Source: JABDOU01 sp041567895 (GTDB lineage: Bacteria; Actinomycetota; Acidimicrobiia; Spongiisociales; SHLN01). Taken from it: a stretch of 64,000 bases of DNA. This document shows, piece by piece, positions 46,454 through 55,612 of this stretch. The translations under genes and the position numbers were made by a program. The notes beneath the pieces were generated by a model. The model did not search any database, had not been told where the DNA came from, and saw only the letters and a list, made by a program, of their open reading frames with translations. The stretch spans positions 1 to 64,000 of the forward strand of contig JBFGAX010000006.1 in NCBI GenBank assembly GCA_041567895.1. Reading direction: 5' to 3'. Each line of letters opens with the position of its first letter. The first letter of the stretch is position 1.

Positions 46454-49400
46454 TCCTCCAGATCTCCGAATCGAGCTGTCCGTTCTACCGAGACCATTTG
46501 TTCATAAAGATGCCACCGGTCGTCGATGTCGCGCTGTGCCGCCTCATAGAGACGTGCCGCCACGTCTGGCTGCGATCGAGCAAGCATGGCGAATCGAGCC
46601 TCGGTGGCTGCAAACTCTTTGAACGGGATGGTGGGTTTGCGGCTATCGAGGTGGAGCGCGTGATCACCCTTGTCCTCGCGTCCAGGATCGAAGCGGTACA
46701 GTGGCCAATAGCCGCTCTCGGCTGCCATCTTCTGGTGCGCCGCCATTTCTCCCAGGTCGTAGCCGTGGGCGATACAGGGGCTGTAGGCGATGATCAACGA
46801 CGGACCGGGGTGGGCTTCAGCCTCCACAAATGCCTTGATGGTTTGTGTCATGTTTGCCCCCATGGCGATCTGCGCTACGTAGACACCGCCATAGCCCATG
46901 GCAATCATCCCGAGATCCTTTTTAGCGGTCGTCTTTCCGCCGGCTGAAAACTTGGCTGTGGCGGCTCGCGGTGTTGCTTTCGACGTCTGCCCACCCGTAT
47001 TGGAGTAGACCTCGGTGTCCAGGACGAGGATGTTGACATTTCGACCAGACGCCAGAACGTGATCAAGACCGCCAAAACCAATGTCGTATGCCCAACCATC
47101 GCCGCCAACGATCCAGACTCCAGTTGTCACGAGATATTCGGCAAGTTCGAGCAGCCTGTTGGCTTCGATGGATTCGATGTCTGACAGCTGGCGTTTCAGT
47201 TCATCCACGCGGTCACGCTGGCGGTTGATTCCGGCCTCGTCACTCTGATCTGCAGCCAGAACTTCTTGCGCCAACTGGCCGATTTCGGCTTCCATTGCTG
47301 TCAGAAGCTGCCGGGCACTTCGGGCGTGATGGTCGAACGCCAATCGCATCCCGAGACCGAACTCGGCGTTGTCTTCGAAGAGAGAGTTGGACCAGGCAGG
47401 GCCTCGTCCACCGTCACTCTTGCTCCAGGGCGTGGTGGGAAGATTTCCACCGTAGATAGAAGAACAGCCTGTCGCGTTTGCAACGACGATCCGATCCCCG
47501 AAGAGTTGGCTCATGAGCTTGAGGTACGGAGTTTCTCCGCAGCCCGCGCATGCACCGGAGAATTCAAACAACGGTTGTGCCAGCTGCGAACCTTTGACCG
47601 AATCGAGGCGAATCCGGGTTCGGTCGTATTCCGGCAATGAGAGAAAGAATTCGAAGTTGTTGCGCTCGTCTTCGAGATGGAACCTGATGGGTTCCATGTC
47701 TATCGCTTTGTGCTTTGCGACTTCTTTGCTTTTGGCTGGACAGATGCTCACGCACACACCACAGCCGGTGCAGTCATCGGGAGCCACCTGCACGATGAGA
47801 CGCTCTGTTTCGCTCTTCTCCCATACTTTGCTCTTGAAAGAATCCGGCGCGCCGGTCAGGAGCCCATCGTTCTCCACGACTTTGATCCGAATTGCCGCGT
47901 GGGGGCACACGAGCGCGCACCTGGCACAGTCGATGCAGATCTCCGGATCCCAAATAGGGATCTCCGTCGCAATCGTGCGCTTCTCCCACTGCGCCGACCC
48001 CGTGTCAAATGTTCCGTCCACTGGCAACGCGCTGACCGGGAGCAGATCCCCGGTTCCTGACATGATCGCGGCCGTGACGCGCTCGACCGCAGCTTCGGGT
48101 GGAACCACGGGGCGCATGAGCCGTCCTCCCGTGACCTCGGCAGGAATGGCGACACGCTCCAAACCGTCGAGGGATGCGTCGACCACTGCCCAGTTGCGGT
48201 CGACGATCGCTTTGCCACGCTTGCCGTAGGTCTTCTGAATCGATCTCTTGATGGCGGCGATGGCCTGATCGGTCTCGATGATGTTCGCCAGGCCGAAAAA
48301 GCACGTCTGGAGCACCGTGTTGATTCGTCCTCCCAAGCCGGCATCTCGGGCAATGCGGTTGGCGTCGATCACCCACATTTCGAGCTGCTTCTTGATCACC
48401 TGGCGTTGGGCGTCGCTCGGCATGTGCGACCAGACCTCCTCAGCCGAATAGGGGCTATTGAGGAGAAACGTCGCGCCGGGAGCGGCGATATCGAGCATCG
48501 GGAACCGTTCGAGGAATCCGAAATTGTGACAGGCTACGAAGTCCGCCTCCTCGATGAGATAGCTCGAATGGATGGGCGTGGGCCCAAATCGCAGATGCGA
48601 TATGGTGCGGGAGCCGGATTTCTTCGAGTCGTAGACGAAATATCCCTGGGCGTAGAGATCTGTTTCTTCGCCGATGATCTTCACGGAGTTCTTGTTGGCG
48701 CCGACCGTGCCGTCGGCTCCCAGTCCGTAGAACACCGCTCGCGACACGGCAGGAGATTCGGACCAGGATTGGTCATCAATGCCCAGGCTCAGATGAGAAA
48801 CGTCATCGACGATGCCCACCGTGAAGTGGGGGAGGGGGGCGGGTTTTTGGAGCTCATCGAACACGGACAAAACCATGGCAGGCGTGAACTCTTTTGATGA
48901 CAGTCCATAGCGACCACCAATGACGTTTGGCAGAGGTCGTGTGCCTGACTCGACGAGCGCCGTCAGCACGTCCTGATAGAGCGGCTCGCCAACCGCTCCC
49001 GGCTCTTTGGTACGGTCCAAAACGGCGATCGAGGTCGCGGACGCCGGCAAGGCATCGGTGAATGCTCTAGCGGAGAAGGGTCGATAGAGCCGGACAATTA
49101 TGGCCCCGATGCGCTCTCCACGACCCGCTCCGACCTCAACCACCTCCCGCACCGGCCCTGATCCCGACCCCATGAGAACCACAATGCGTTCTGCCTCGGG
49201 ATGGCCTACGTAGTCGAACAACCGGTACGGTCGACCGGTCAGAGACGCAAGAGTGTCCATTTCACGTTGAACGAGATCAGGGACCGCCGCGTGGAAAGGG
49301 TTGGACGCCTCTCGCGCCTGGAAGAACACATCGGGATTCTGTGCGGTCCCGCGCAAAACCGGTGCGTTGGGATTGAGCCCTCGCATGCGGTGCTCGCGTA

Positions 49401-49992
49401 TGAGAGCGTCATCCGTCATTGCGGTCATGGTGTCGAAGTCGAGCAGTGAGACCTTGGCGACCTCATGGCTCGTTCGGAATCCATCAAAAAAGTGGATGAA
49501 CGGAACTCTGGATCGCAGAGTCGCTGCGTGTGCAACCAGCGCCAGGTCGTGAGCCTCTTGCACAGACCCGGATGCGAGCATTGCCATGCCGGTCTGACGC
49601 ACCGCCATGACGTCGCTGTGATCTCCAAAGATGCTGAGTGCATGGGTGGCAACCGTCCGGGCCGCGACGTGTACGACCGCCGCAGTGAGCTCTCCAGCGA
49701 TCTTGTAGAGATTGGGAATCATCAACAGCAATCCCTGTGATGCCGTGAACGTGGTGGTGAGCGCACCCGCCTGAAGGGCACCGTGCAAGCTTCCGGCTGC
49801 ACCTGCTTCACTCTGCATCTCGACGACATCGGGAATGGCGCCCCATATGTTTCGCTGGCCGGCCATCGACCATGCATCCGCCAGTTCGCCCATCGGGGAG
49901 GCCGGCGTTATCGGGTAAATGGCGATGACTTCAGAGAGCGCATGGGCAACACGAGCAGCTGCTTCATTTCCATCAATGGTTACGTGGGTCAT
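46450..49992 (-). CDS. nifJ: Pyruvate:ferredoxin (flavodoxin) oxidoreductase
   Basis: A protein of 1,180 residues, the usual size of a single-chain PFOR. N-terminal GNEAAARVAHALSE and IYPITPASPMGE (pyruvate domain), a ferredoxin insert with CIDCARCALVCP (about 682) and CTGCGVCVSICP (about 744), and the ThDP domain with ACAGCGETPY and NATGCSSIYGG (about 817-850). The cofactor sites look complete: three 4Fe-4S clusters and ThDP. It converts pyruvate and CoA to acetyl-CoA, CO2 and reduced ferredoxin, or runs in reverse. It coexists with SURF1, so it may be an oxygen-tolerant form or used under low oxygen. Confidence 0.96.
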   Translation of the reverse strand: MTHVTIDGNEAAARVAHALSEVIAIYPITPASPMGELADAWSMAGQRNIWGAIPDVVEMQSEAGAAGSLHGALQAGALTTTFTASQGLLLMIPNLYKIAGELTAAVVHVAARTVATHALSIFGDHSDVMAVRQTGMAMLASGSVQEAHDLALVAHAATLRSRVPFIHFFDGFRTSHEVAKVSLLDFDTMTAMTDDALIREHRMRGLNPNAPVLRGTAQNPDVFFQAREASNPFHAAVPDLVQREMDTLASLTGRPYRLFDYVGHPEAERIVVLMGSGSGPVREVVEVGAGRGERIGAIIVRLYRPFSARAFTDALPASATSIAVLDRTKEPGAVGEPLYQDVLTALVESGTRPLPNVIGGRYGLSSKEFTPAMVLSVFDELQKPAPLPHFTVGIVDDVSHLSLGIDDQSWSESPAVSRAVFYGLGADGTVGANKNSVKIIGEETDLYAQGYFVYDSKKSGSRTISHLRFGPTPIHSSYLIEEADFVACHNFGFLERFPMLDIAAPGATFLLNSPYSAEEVWSHMPSDAQRQVIKKQLEMWVIDANRIARDAGLGGRINTVLQTCFFGLANIIETDQAIAAIKRSIQKTYGKRGKAIVDRNWAVVDASLDGLERVAIPAEVTGGRLMRPVVPPEAAVERVTAAIMSGTGDLLPVSALPVDGTFDTGSAQWEKRTIATEIPIWDPEICIDCARCALVCPHAAIRIKVVENDGLLTGAPDSFKSKVWEKSETERLIVQVAPDDCTGCGVCVSICPAKSKEVAKHKAIDMEPIRFHLEDERNNFEFFLSLPEYDRTRIRLDSVKGSQLAQPLFEFSGACAGCGETPYLKLMSQLFGDRIVVANATGCSSIYGGNLPTTPWSKSDGGRGPAWSNSLFEDNAEFGLGMRLAFDHHARSARQLLTAMEAEIGQLAQEVLAADQSDEAGINRQRDRVDELKRQLSDIESIEANRLLELAEYLVTTGVWIVGGDGWAYDIGFGGLDHVLASGRNVNILVLDTEVYSNTGGQTSKATPRAATAKFSAGGKTTAKKDLGMIAMGYGGVYVAQIAMGANMTQTIKAFVEAEAHPGPSLIIAYSPCIAHGYDLGEMAAHQKMAAESGYWPLYRFDPGREDKGDHALHLDSRKPTIPFKEFAATEARFAMLARSQPDVAARLYEAAQRDIDDRWHLYEQMVSVERTARFGDLEE

Positions 49993-50150
49993 GGCAGGAA
50001 TCGGCGAACGGGTGGTCTCGTCATCCTCCGAATGTATGGAGCGTCTGCTGGCCGGGCCAGGGTCATTGGTCCCGCCTCAAACGGACCCGATGTCTGCTCG
50101 TAAAGAAGTCGTTGACCTGAAAGCCAGGCCCACCCGCATACGATTGGCCC

Positions 50151-51173
50151 ATGACTCGACGCCGAAGACTGTTTCTCGGAATGTGGCTGCTGGTCGTAAC
50201 GGCCGCGGGCGGCACGGTCGCGTATGCCATGATTGAGGAGCTGTCGCTGTTGGACGCTCTCTACCTGTCGATTATTACGATCTCAACAGTCGGTTTCGCA
50301 GAGCCGGCGGGCGGCTTTTCCACAGGAGGCCAGGTCGCCACGATTGTGCTGGTCGTCGTCGGCGTGGGAACCGTGTTTTACACAGCCACCGTCGGCCTCG
50401 AGTTTTTACTCGAAGAGATCATTGCGGGACGCGCTCAATCACGATTCGAACGAAGGAGAATACGGAGGATGGAGAATCATGTGATCGTGTGCGGGTACGG
50501 ACGGGTCGGGCACGCGGTTGCCGCCCGGCTTACGGACGGCGGCTCAACCGTTGTGGTGATCGAGCTGGATTCAGGTGTGAGTGAAACCACCAGCGGAACA
50601 CCGTGGACGGTGTTGGAGGGAGATGCCACGCACGACGAAATGCTCGACCGGGCCGGAATTGACAACGCTTCGGTGTTGATCGCAGCCGTCGAGGACAATG
50701 ACAATCTCGCCATTGTGCTTTCGGCACGGGCCAGACGTCAGGACATCCGGATCATCGCTAGAGCAAGTGATCAGCAATCGGAAAGGAAGTTGTATCTGGC
50801 AGGGGCAGATCGGGTTGTGTCACCCGTCGCCGTCGGAGCCGAGCGACTCGCTGCGATGGCGGTCGACCCCGAACTCAGTGAGTTCATCGACATCGCCGTG
50901 CATGGCGATCTGGTTGACTTCAAAATCAGAGAGATCGCAATCAGGCCCGGCTCGAGTATTCGCAATCAAACGCTGGCCGAATCCACCATTCGTCACACTA
51001 CGGGCGCGCTCATACTGGCGGTCCGGAGGAGGGATGGATCGGTGAATGTGAATCCAGAAGGCGATGCGATCCTCAAAGACGGGGACACCCTGGTGGCCAT
51101 CGGCACCGCGGAGCAACTCCAGCGGCTCGAATCGCTGGTGAATGCGGGAACGACCAGTCCTCAGTCGTCCTGA
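50151..51173 (+). CDS. Two-helix K+ channel with RCK (TrkA-N/TrkA-C) domains
   Basis: A protein of 340 residues. TM1 (8-28), a pore loop ALYLSIITISTVGFAE with filter TVGFAE at 46-51 in place of TVGYGD, and TM2 (about 60-82). Then an RCK N-lobe with VIVCGYGRVGHAVAARL (NAD-binding glycine loop) and an RCK C-lobe (about 255-330, RPGSSIRNQTLAES). It is a ligand-gated potassium channel subunit of the bacterial MthK/Kch type. It overlaps the convergent hisA-like stop by 13 bases. Confidence 0.88.
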   Translation: MTRRRRLFLGMWLLVVTAAGGTVAYAMIEELSLLDALYLSIITISTVGFAEPAGGFSTGGQVATIVLVVVGVGTVFYTATVGLEFLLEEIIAGRAQSRFERRRIRRMENHVIVCGYGRVGHAVAARLTDGGSTVVVIELDSGVSETTSGTPWTVLEGDATHDEMLDRAGIDNASVLIAAVEDNDNLAIVLSARARRQDIRIIARASDQQSERKLYLAGADRVVSPVAVGAERLAAMAVDPELSEFIDIAVHGDLVDFKIREIAIRPGSSIRNQTLAESTIRHTTGALILAVRRRDGSVNVNPEGDAILKDGDTLVAIGTAEQLQRLESLVNAGTTSPQSS

Positions 51174-52168
51174 TCGTCTCGAAAGGCGTGCCGTTTGGCG
51201 ATCTTCGACAGCACCTCATCTGCCTTTTGTAAGTGGCCTGAAATCGCAAGCCCCCGGCTCATGGCGGCATCCACATCTGAGCTTTTGATGCGCTTGACAG
51301 CCTCGCGTGCGGTTGCGGCCGCACGCTCTAGTTCTTCTGCCACCTTTTTGAACGCAGCCTCCGATTTGGCCAACGATCTCGGTACTTTTGGCGTCTCGAT
51401 GACTTCGGGCGTGAGCTGGTCTGCCGGGATCTCGGTGAGAACTTTCTTGGCTTCTTCAACGGTGAAACGGCCGCTCGTCACCTCGCGTCCGACGATGATG
51501 CCGTCGAGTCCACGTCCTCTGGCCTGCAGACGAACCATATCGCGCAGATCATCGAGGTTGCGAACACCTCCGCCCGCAATCACAGGAACGTCGACCGCTT
51601 CGAGGGCTTCGAGATGGAGTCGTAAATCCGGACCGTCCTCGAGCGCATCGCGCCCGGCTTCGGCAAGCACGATCGCAGCAGCTCCGGCAGACGACATCTC
51701 GATGAGCACTTCTTCGAGATATCGTCCCGAGTTCATCGTCCAACCCCGGGTAGCGATTTCTCCATCGGGCCTCACGTCGATCGATACCACAATCTTTCCA
51801 GGATGATCTCTACAAAGGTCCCAGACCATGTTCTGATCTTCAATGGCGGCAGTTCCCATCACGATTCGCCATGCACCGGCATCGATGTTGCGTTGCGCCT
51901 CGAGAGGGGAGCGGATGCCGCCCGCTACCTGGACCGGCACGTCGAGGGCATTGATGATTTCGTCGATCAAGGGACGGTTGCCGTATTCCCGAAACGCCGC
52001 CGCATCCAGATCGACGAGGTGTATGCGATCGGCGCCCGCCTCAACCCAGGATTCAGCCCTGGCCAGAGGGTCTGAGTCCAACACGATGGCATCGGCTACG
52101 TTGCCATGGGGGAGTCGGACGGAGCGCCCGTCCATGATGTTGACGCGTGCGTAGAGATCCATGGACAC
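51161..52168 (-). CDS. HisA/PriA-like TIM-barrel protein with altered catalytic Asp and C-terminal extension
   Basis: A protein of 335 residues. Residues 1-240 are a HisA-type barrel: LIDEIINALDVPVQVAGGIR, VMGTAAIEDQ, VVSIDVRPDGEIATRGW, VPVIAGGGVRNL. The strand-1 residue that is Asp in HisA/PriA (PAVD pattern) is Asn here (LYARVNIMDG, Asn10); the second catalytic Asp is kept in SIDVR. About 90 extra residues at the C-terminus are Lys/Glu/Ala-rich helices absent from HisA. No his genes adjoin it. It may be an inactive or re-purposed HisA paralogue. An alternative Met lies two codons in. Confidence 0.75.
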   Translation of the reverse strand: MSMDLYARVNIMDGRSVRLPHGNVADAIVLDSDPLARAESWVEAGADRIHLVDLDAAAFREYGNRPLIDEIINALDVPVQVAGGIRSPLEAQRNIDAGAWRIVMGTAAIEDQNMVWDLCRDHPGKIVVSIDVRPDGEIATRGWTMNSGRYLEEVLIEMSSAGAAAIVLAEAGRDALEDGPDLRLHLEALEAVDVPVIAGGGVRNLDDLRDMVRLQARGRGLDGIIVGREVTSGRFTVEEAKKVLTEIPADQLTPEVIETPKVPRSLAKSEAAFKKVAEELERAAATAREAVKRIKSSDVDAAMSRGLAISGHLQKADEVLSKIAKRHAFRDDQDD

Positions 52169-52237
52169 ACACTATTGCATCGCGTCGGCTGACGTCGGAC
52201 AGGTTCTATATTCGCAAAAAACGCGTAGAGTTTTGTC

Positions 52238-52510
52238 ATGGAAGATGACCCGGTTCCGCAAGGTGGCTCGCCGGCGCCGCCCGATGGCGACATTTCGGTG
52301 CAGCCCGAATCGGACATCCTTCGCAAGGTGGTGGTTGGCACCGCCGGGGTGGCTGTCACCGCCGCCGGAGTCGTGATGCTCGTGACCCCGGGACCTGGTG
52401 TTCTGGTGACGCTGGGGGGTCTCAGCATTCTCAGTTCCGAGTTTCCTGCCGCAAAAAGGGCTCTCAGCGGTCTCCGCAAGCGGATGGTTCGGGGAGGGGA
52501 ACAGCACTAG
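52238..52510 (+). CDS. PGPGW-family small membrane protein
   Basis: A protein of 90 residues: a polar acidic N-terminus, then two hydrophobic stretches around VMLVTPGPGVLVTLGGLSIL, the hallmark of the PGPGW/TIGR02611 family, and a basic tail. Function unknown. It is probably an inner-membrane protein. Confidence 0.85.
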   Translation: MEDDPVPQGGSPAPPDGDISVQPESDILRKVVVGTAGVAVTAAGVVMLVTPGPGVLVTLGGLSILSSEFPAAKRALSGLRKRMVRGGEQH

Positions 52511-52609
52511 CGGCGTCAATCGGTCCGAAAGTCCGGTGTTTCGAGCGTGCTCGCTCGGTCGCTAATGTCTGCGCTTCAGGCACGTGACCGGATGGGATGG
52601 AGGACGACG

Positions 52610-53227
52610 GTGGACAGCGAGAACCGCAATACATGGGTCATTGTGTCGCTCGTCATCATCTGGGTGGTGGTTCTCATAACCAGCTTGCAGGCCCCTGCAC
52701 TCAGATTTGGCGACGATCCGGTCGTCATCAGAGCAGCTGCCCTCGTCAACTGGTTCTGGGGCCTGGCGGGATCGGTTTATGTGCTGAGGGCGACGATCTT
52801 CCGCAGACCCACCGAGCCGGGATGGGGGGACGACACCGCATGGCGTTGGATCGCGCTCGCGGTCGGAATCATCTGGGTCAGCGTTCTCATTGTCAGCCTC
52901 ACATTCCCCGATGTGGTCATTGACAGCGGATTTGTTGAGATTCCCTTCGGGTCGATCGCAGCACCTGTCATCGGTGTCGCGCTCACGTCGTATGTGGTCG
53001 ATTTCCTGGTGACCGGCTTTGCCGCCCGCAATGCTGGTTTGCTGGCCGATGCAGCTCTCGAGCCCCATATGAGGGGGCCGATTGCGGAAGAGGCGTATGA
53101 GGAGCAGATCTACAGCGATCAGGCTTATGAGAATCAATTCTCCGACGGTGCGACATTTGACGATGACCCGACCCGGGAAGTAGAGGTTTCGTACCTGGAA
53201 TCCAATCCCGAGTCGGGTTCTGAATAG
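52610..53227 (+). CDS. Four-helix membrane protein, function unknown
   Basis: About 205 residues from GTG 52610, with GGAGG six bases upstream; the frame is open to 52547. Four hydrophobic segments (about 10-30, 43-63, 80-98 and 115-140) and an acidic cytoplasmic tail rich in Glu, Asp, Tyr and Gln. No family recognised. Confidence 0.7.
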   Translation: MDSENRNTWVIVSLVIIWVVVLITSLQAPALRFGDDPVVIRAAALVNWFWGLAGSVYVLRATIFRRPTEPGWGDDTAWRWIALAVGIIWVSVLIVSLTFPDVVIDSGFVEIPFGSIAAPVIGVALTSYVVDFLVTGFAARNAGLLADAALEPHMRGPIAEEAYEEQIYSDQAYENQFSDGATFDDDPTREVEVSYLESNPESGSE

Positions 53228-53367
53228 TCGTAGTCGCTCACGCGTTCATAACGCAACATTCGCCAGGTCGGTCGGCGACCTCGCTGAAACGTCACAGTGA
53301 CGTATCTAGCGCCAGGCTGCAGGTCAGCCGATGAGAGCCCAGTTGGCAGGTTTGGAGGACCGGCCGC

Positions 53368-53697
53368 CTAATCCTTCATGCGCCAGAGTTCGAGACGCTC
53401 CTGGATGCCGGGCGGAGGATCGCTGAGTTCGATGACCTTCGTTCGATGTCGGTGACCCGAGATGATCGACAGCTGGTGCTTCTTGACGTTGAGCACGGTC
53501 GCCAGGACTTCGAGCGCAGCCCGATTCGCCTCGCCATCGACCGGTTGTTGGACAACCGCCACATTGAGAGCACGCTGATCTCCCCAGGTGCCACCGACGC
53601 TGGTGCCGCTCGACCCCGGTTTCAACCTTATTTCGAAGCGGATCGGTTCAAACACGACTCTGAGGATACGAGCCCGTGCCGCCTCAATAATGCTCAA
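53368..53697 (-). CDS. DUF167 (YggU) family protein
   Basis: A protein of 109 residues. IRLKPGSSGTSVGG, VVQQPVDGEANRAALEVLA and LSIISGHRHRTKVIEL are the YggU/DUF167 markers. Small alpha-beta protein of unknown function. The first 18 or so residues may not be translated. Divergent from the membrane protein at 53716. Confidence 0.88.
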   Translation of the reverse strand: MSIIEAARARILRVVFEPIRFEIRLKPGSSGTSVGGTWGDQRALNVAVVQQPVDGEANRAALEVLATVLNVKKHQLSIISGHRHRTKVIELSDPPPGIQERLELWRMKD

Positions 53698-53715
53698 ACG
53701 CCCATAATCACCGTT

Positions 53716-54417
53716 ATGTCAAGTTCCCCTGATCGGCCAGATCCCCAACGTGACGTCGGCGCCGCTTCCCGCCTGCCCGTTAACGTGGTCATGATGCGTG
53801 ATCACGCGGAAGTGGCAGCGATCGGTTCCATTTGGGGAGTGTTTTGTGCACTGGCCAATGGCTGGCCGATCGTCACGACGCTTGCTCAGATGGCGGTGCC
53901 GTGGATGTGGGTGGCAGCTTTTGTCGGCTTCCGATTCGCGAAAGATGGCCGTCGTGCCGCCGTCCTGGGCGGCCTCGTGCTCTTGTGGGCAAATGTCGCG
54001 TATTACGGGTTCAGTTCCATCGGCCAGCTTGTCAACAGTGGAGCGCCCTTCGGCGGAGTTCGATTCTTGATCCTCTGGTCGACCGTTGGGCTGATCGCGG
54101 GCCCGGTCGCCGCACTTCTCGGCTGGATTGCCAATCTCGAACCCCCGCGTATGCTCGGCATGGCGGCCCTGGCCACAGCGTCGATAGCAGAGCCGCTGGC
54201 ACTGTGGGAGCACATCGACCACGCCGATGCTCACATCGCTTTCGTGATCGTTGCACTGATCGGCCTGACGCTCCCCTTCCTTCCGGTCCGCGCAGGGCTC
54301 AGGACATCGCTGACCGGGGTGTCGTTGGCCATTGTTCTCGCCTACCCGCTCGCTGTTGTACTTGAAGTCGTGCTCATTGCACTCGGCCAGATTTCGGCTC
54401 CTCTCAGGCTCGTCTAG
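53716..54417 (+). CDS. Multi-helix membrane protein, function unknown
   Basis: About 233 residues from ATG 53716, with six or seven membrane helices (for example AVPWMWVAAFVGF, AVLGGLVLLWANVAYYGF and FLILWSTVGLIAGPVAALLG split over neighbours). It may belong to the DUF6518 group, but I am not certain. The frame is open to 53446, opposite DUF167, and that part is a shadow. Confidence 0.7.
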   Translation: MSSSPDRPDPQRDVGAASRLPVNVVMMRDHAEVAAIGSIWGVFCALANGWPIVTTLAQMAVPWMWVAAFVGFRFAKDGRRAAVLGGLVLLWANVAYYGFSSIGQLVNSGAPFGGVRFLILWSTVGLIAGPVAALLGWIANLEPPRMLGMAALATASIAEPLALWEHIDHADAHIAFVIVALIGLTLPFLPVRAGLRTSLTGVSLAIVLAYPLAVVLEVVLIALGQISAPLRLV

Positions 54418-54490
54418 TGTCCCCGCCCGTCAGATCGTCCTGAATGGGGGGTTGACTTGCCGAATCGTGTCGTCACTCCCTTCGCCATAT

Positions 54491-54927
54491 TCAGGTCGCA
54501 CTCCAGCGGGTTAACGACGCGATCGGTCTCCGAGACGCTTGAGCTGCTCTCGCGAGATGCTGGATTGTCCTGCGAGACCCGACGCGCTCACGGCGAGGTG
54601 ATCCGGGTAGGTTCGCCAGCTGCTCCATATTGACGCGGATCATGCCATCGCCCGCAGGTGGAAGAGGCATTCCGGCGACACGGGAGTCGATGACGAAATG
54701 TTCGGGTTCGACACCCAGCCAACCGATCAGCGCCAGTACCCCATCGGCCTCAGCGTCAGAAGCGTGGGCCAACCGTCGAATTGTTGAAGTCGCCACGCCG
54801 ACTTGTGACGAGATCGTTTCCACGTGAGGCCCTTGACTGCGCGTGCTGCCTCTATTTGGCGACTGAGCTCTTGTAGGTCGAACTGTCCCTGCACGCTCGT
54901 AGCGTAGAACGAGCTGATCGCAGGCAA
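54491..54927 (-). pseudogene. XRE/HTH regulator with a frameshift
   Basis: One frame from 54927 (TTG; or a GTG near 54896) reads LQELSRQIEAARAVKGLTW, the first HTH helix, then goes off into KRSRHK. A second frame from 54823 continues the same domain as ETISSQVGVATSTIRRLA and LALIGWLGVEPEHFV, then runs to 54491. Joining them needs one extra base near 54823. The composite is a typical XRE-like protein of about 145 residues. It is either a decayed gene or a sequencing error of one base. The second part alone could start at GTG 54823 but would lack the first helix. Confidence 0.65.
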
Positions 54928-54939
54928 CGACTCGACGAT

Positions 54940-55356
54940 CTACGAACGGGATGTGGCCTCGTTGAGGGCAATGGCCTGTTGGATGAGGGATTTGAAAGCT
55001 TCTCCGTCGAGATCCTCATCCTCGTGAACGTCGATTGCACGTCGGACCTTGCCTTCCAGGCTGGAATTGAACAGTCCTTTGGGATCGGTCAGAGAAGCGC
55101 CCTTGGCGAAGGTGAGTTTCACTTTGTCTTTGTAGGTCTCACCCGTGCAGATGATCCCGTCGTGGGACCAGACCGGTACCCCGAGCGGATTTGCTGCTTT
55201 TCTCCATTTCACCTCTTCGACCACGTCGGGGTCCGCCTCGTGAATGAGCGCTCGGAGCCGCGACAGCATCTCGCCTCGCCAGTCCCCCAGCTCGTTGATT
55301 CTGGTGTCGATGAGGTCTGAGGCGGACCGGGATTCGAAATCGTCGCTCGTGTTCAT
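54940..55356 (-). CDS. DUF1801 family protein
   Basis: A protein of 138 residues with LRALIHEADPDVVEEVKW, PVWSHDGIICTGETYKD and KLTFAKGASL, the DUF1801 pattern (YdhG-like fold). Function unknown. The frameshifted XRE gene follows closely, 12 bp downstream. Confidence 0.88.
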   Translation of the reverse strand: MNTSDDFESRSASDLIDTRINELGDWRGEMLSRLRALIHEADPDVVEEVKWRKAANPLGVPVWSHDGIICTGETYKDKVKLTFAKGASLTDPKGLFNSSLEGKVRRAIDVHEDEDLDGEAFKSLIQQAIALNEATSRS

Positions 55357-55612
55357 ACCCCTCTCTATCGGGTCGCCCCGTCGTACTCGCTCGTGTTCGT
55401 AATCGTAACGGTCTGACCGTTCGGTCCTTCCGTTGGGCAGTGCAGCTCCTCACCGAACCTTCAAGGCAGAACCGCACAATCCGTGTCGACATCTCTCGAT
55501 GTTCGATCACTGTCCGCTCTTGCATCCATGGCACGAGGCAGATTGTCGTCGGTTCTCGTAGCTCTAGGCTTGCCACCTGCCACCCCGGGGATCCCATGAA
55601 TGACGTGACCTT

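Noticed and set aside
54491..54700. A second possible frameshift near the end of the XRE gene, giving an alternative tail.
   Set aside because: The original frame continues with a plausible helical tail and ends properly, so one frameshift is enough to explain the gene.
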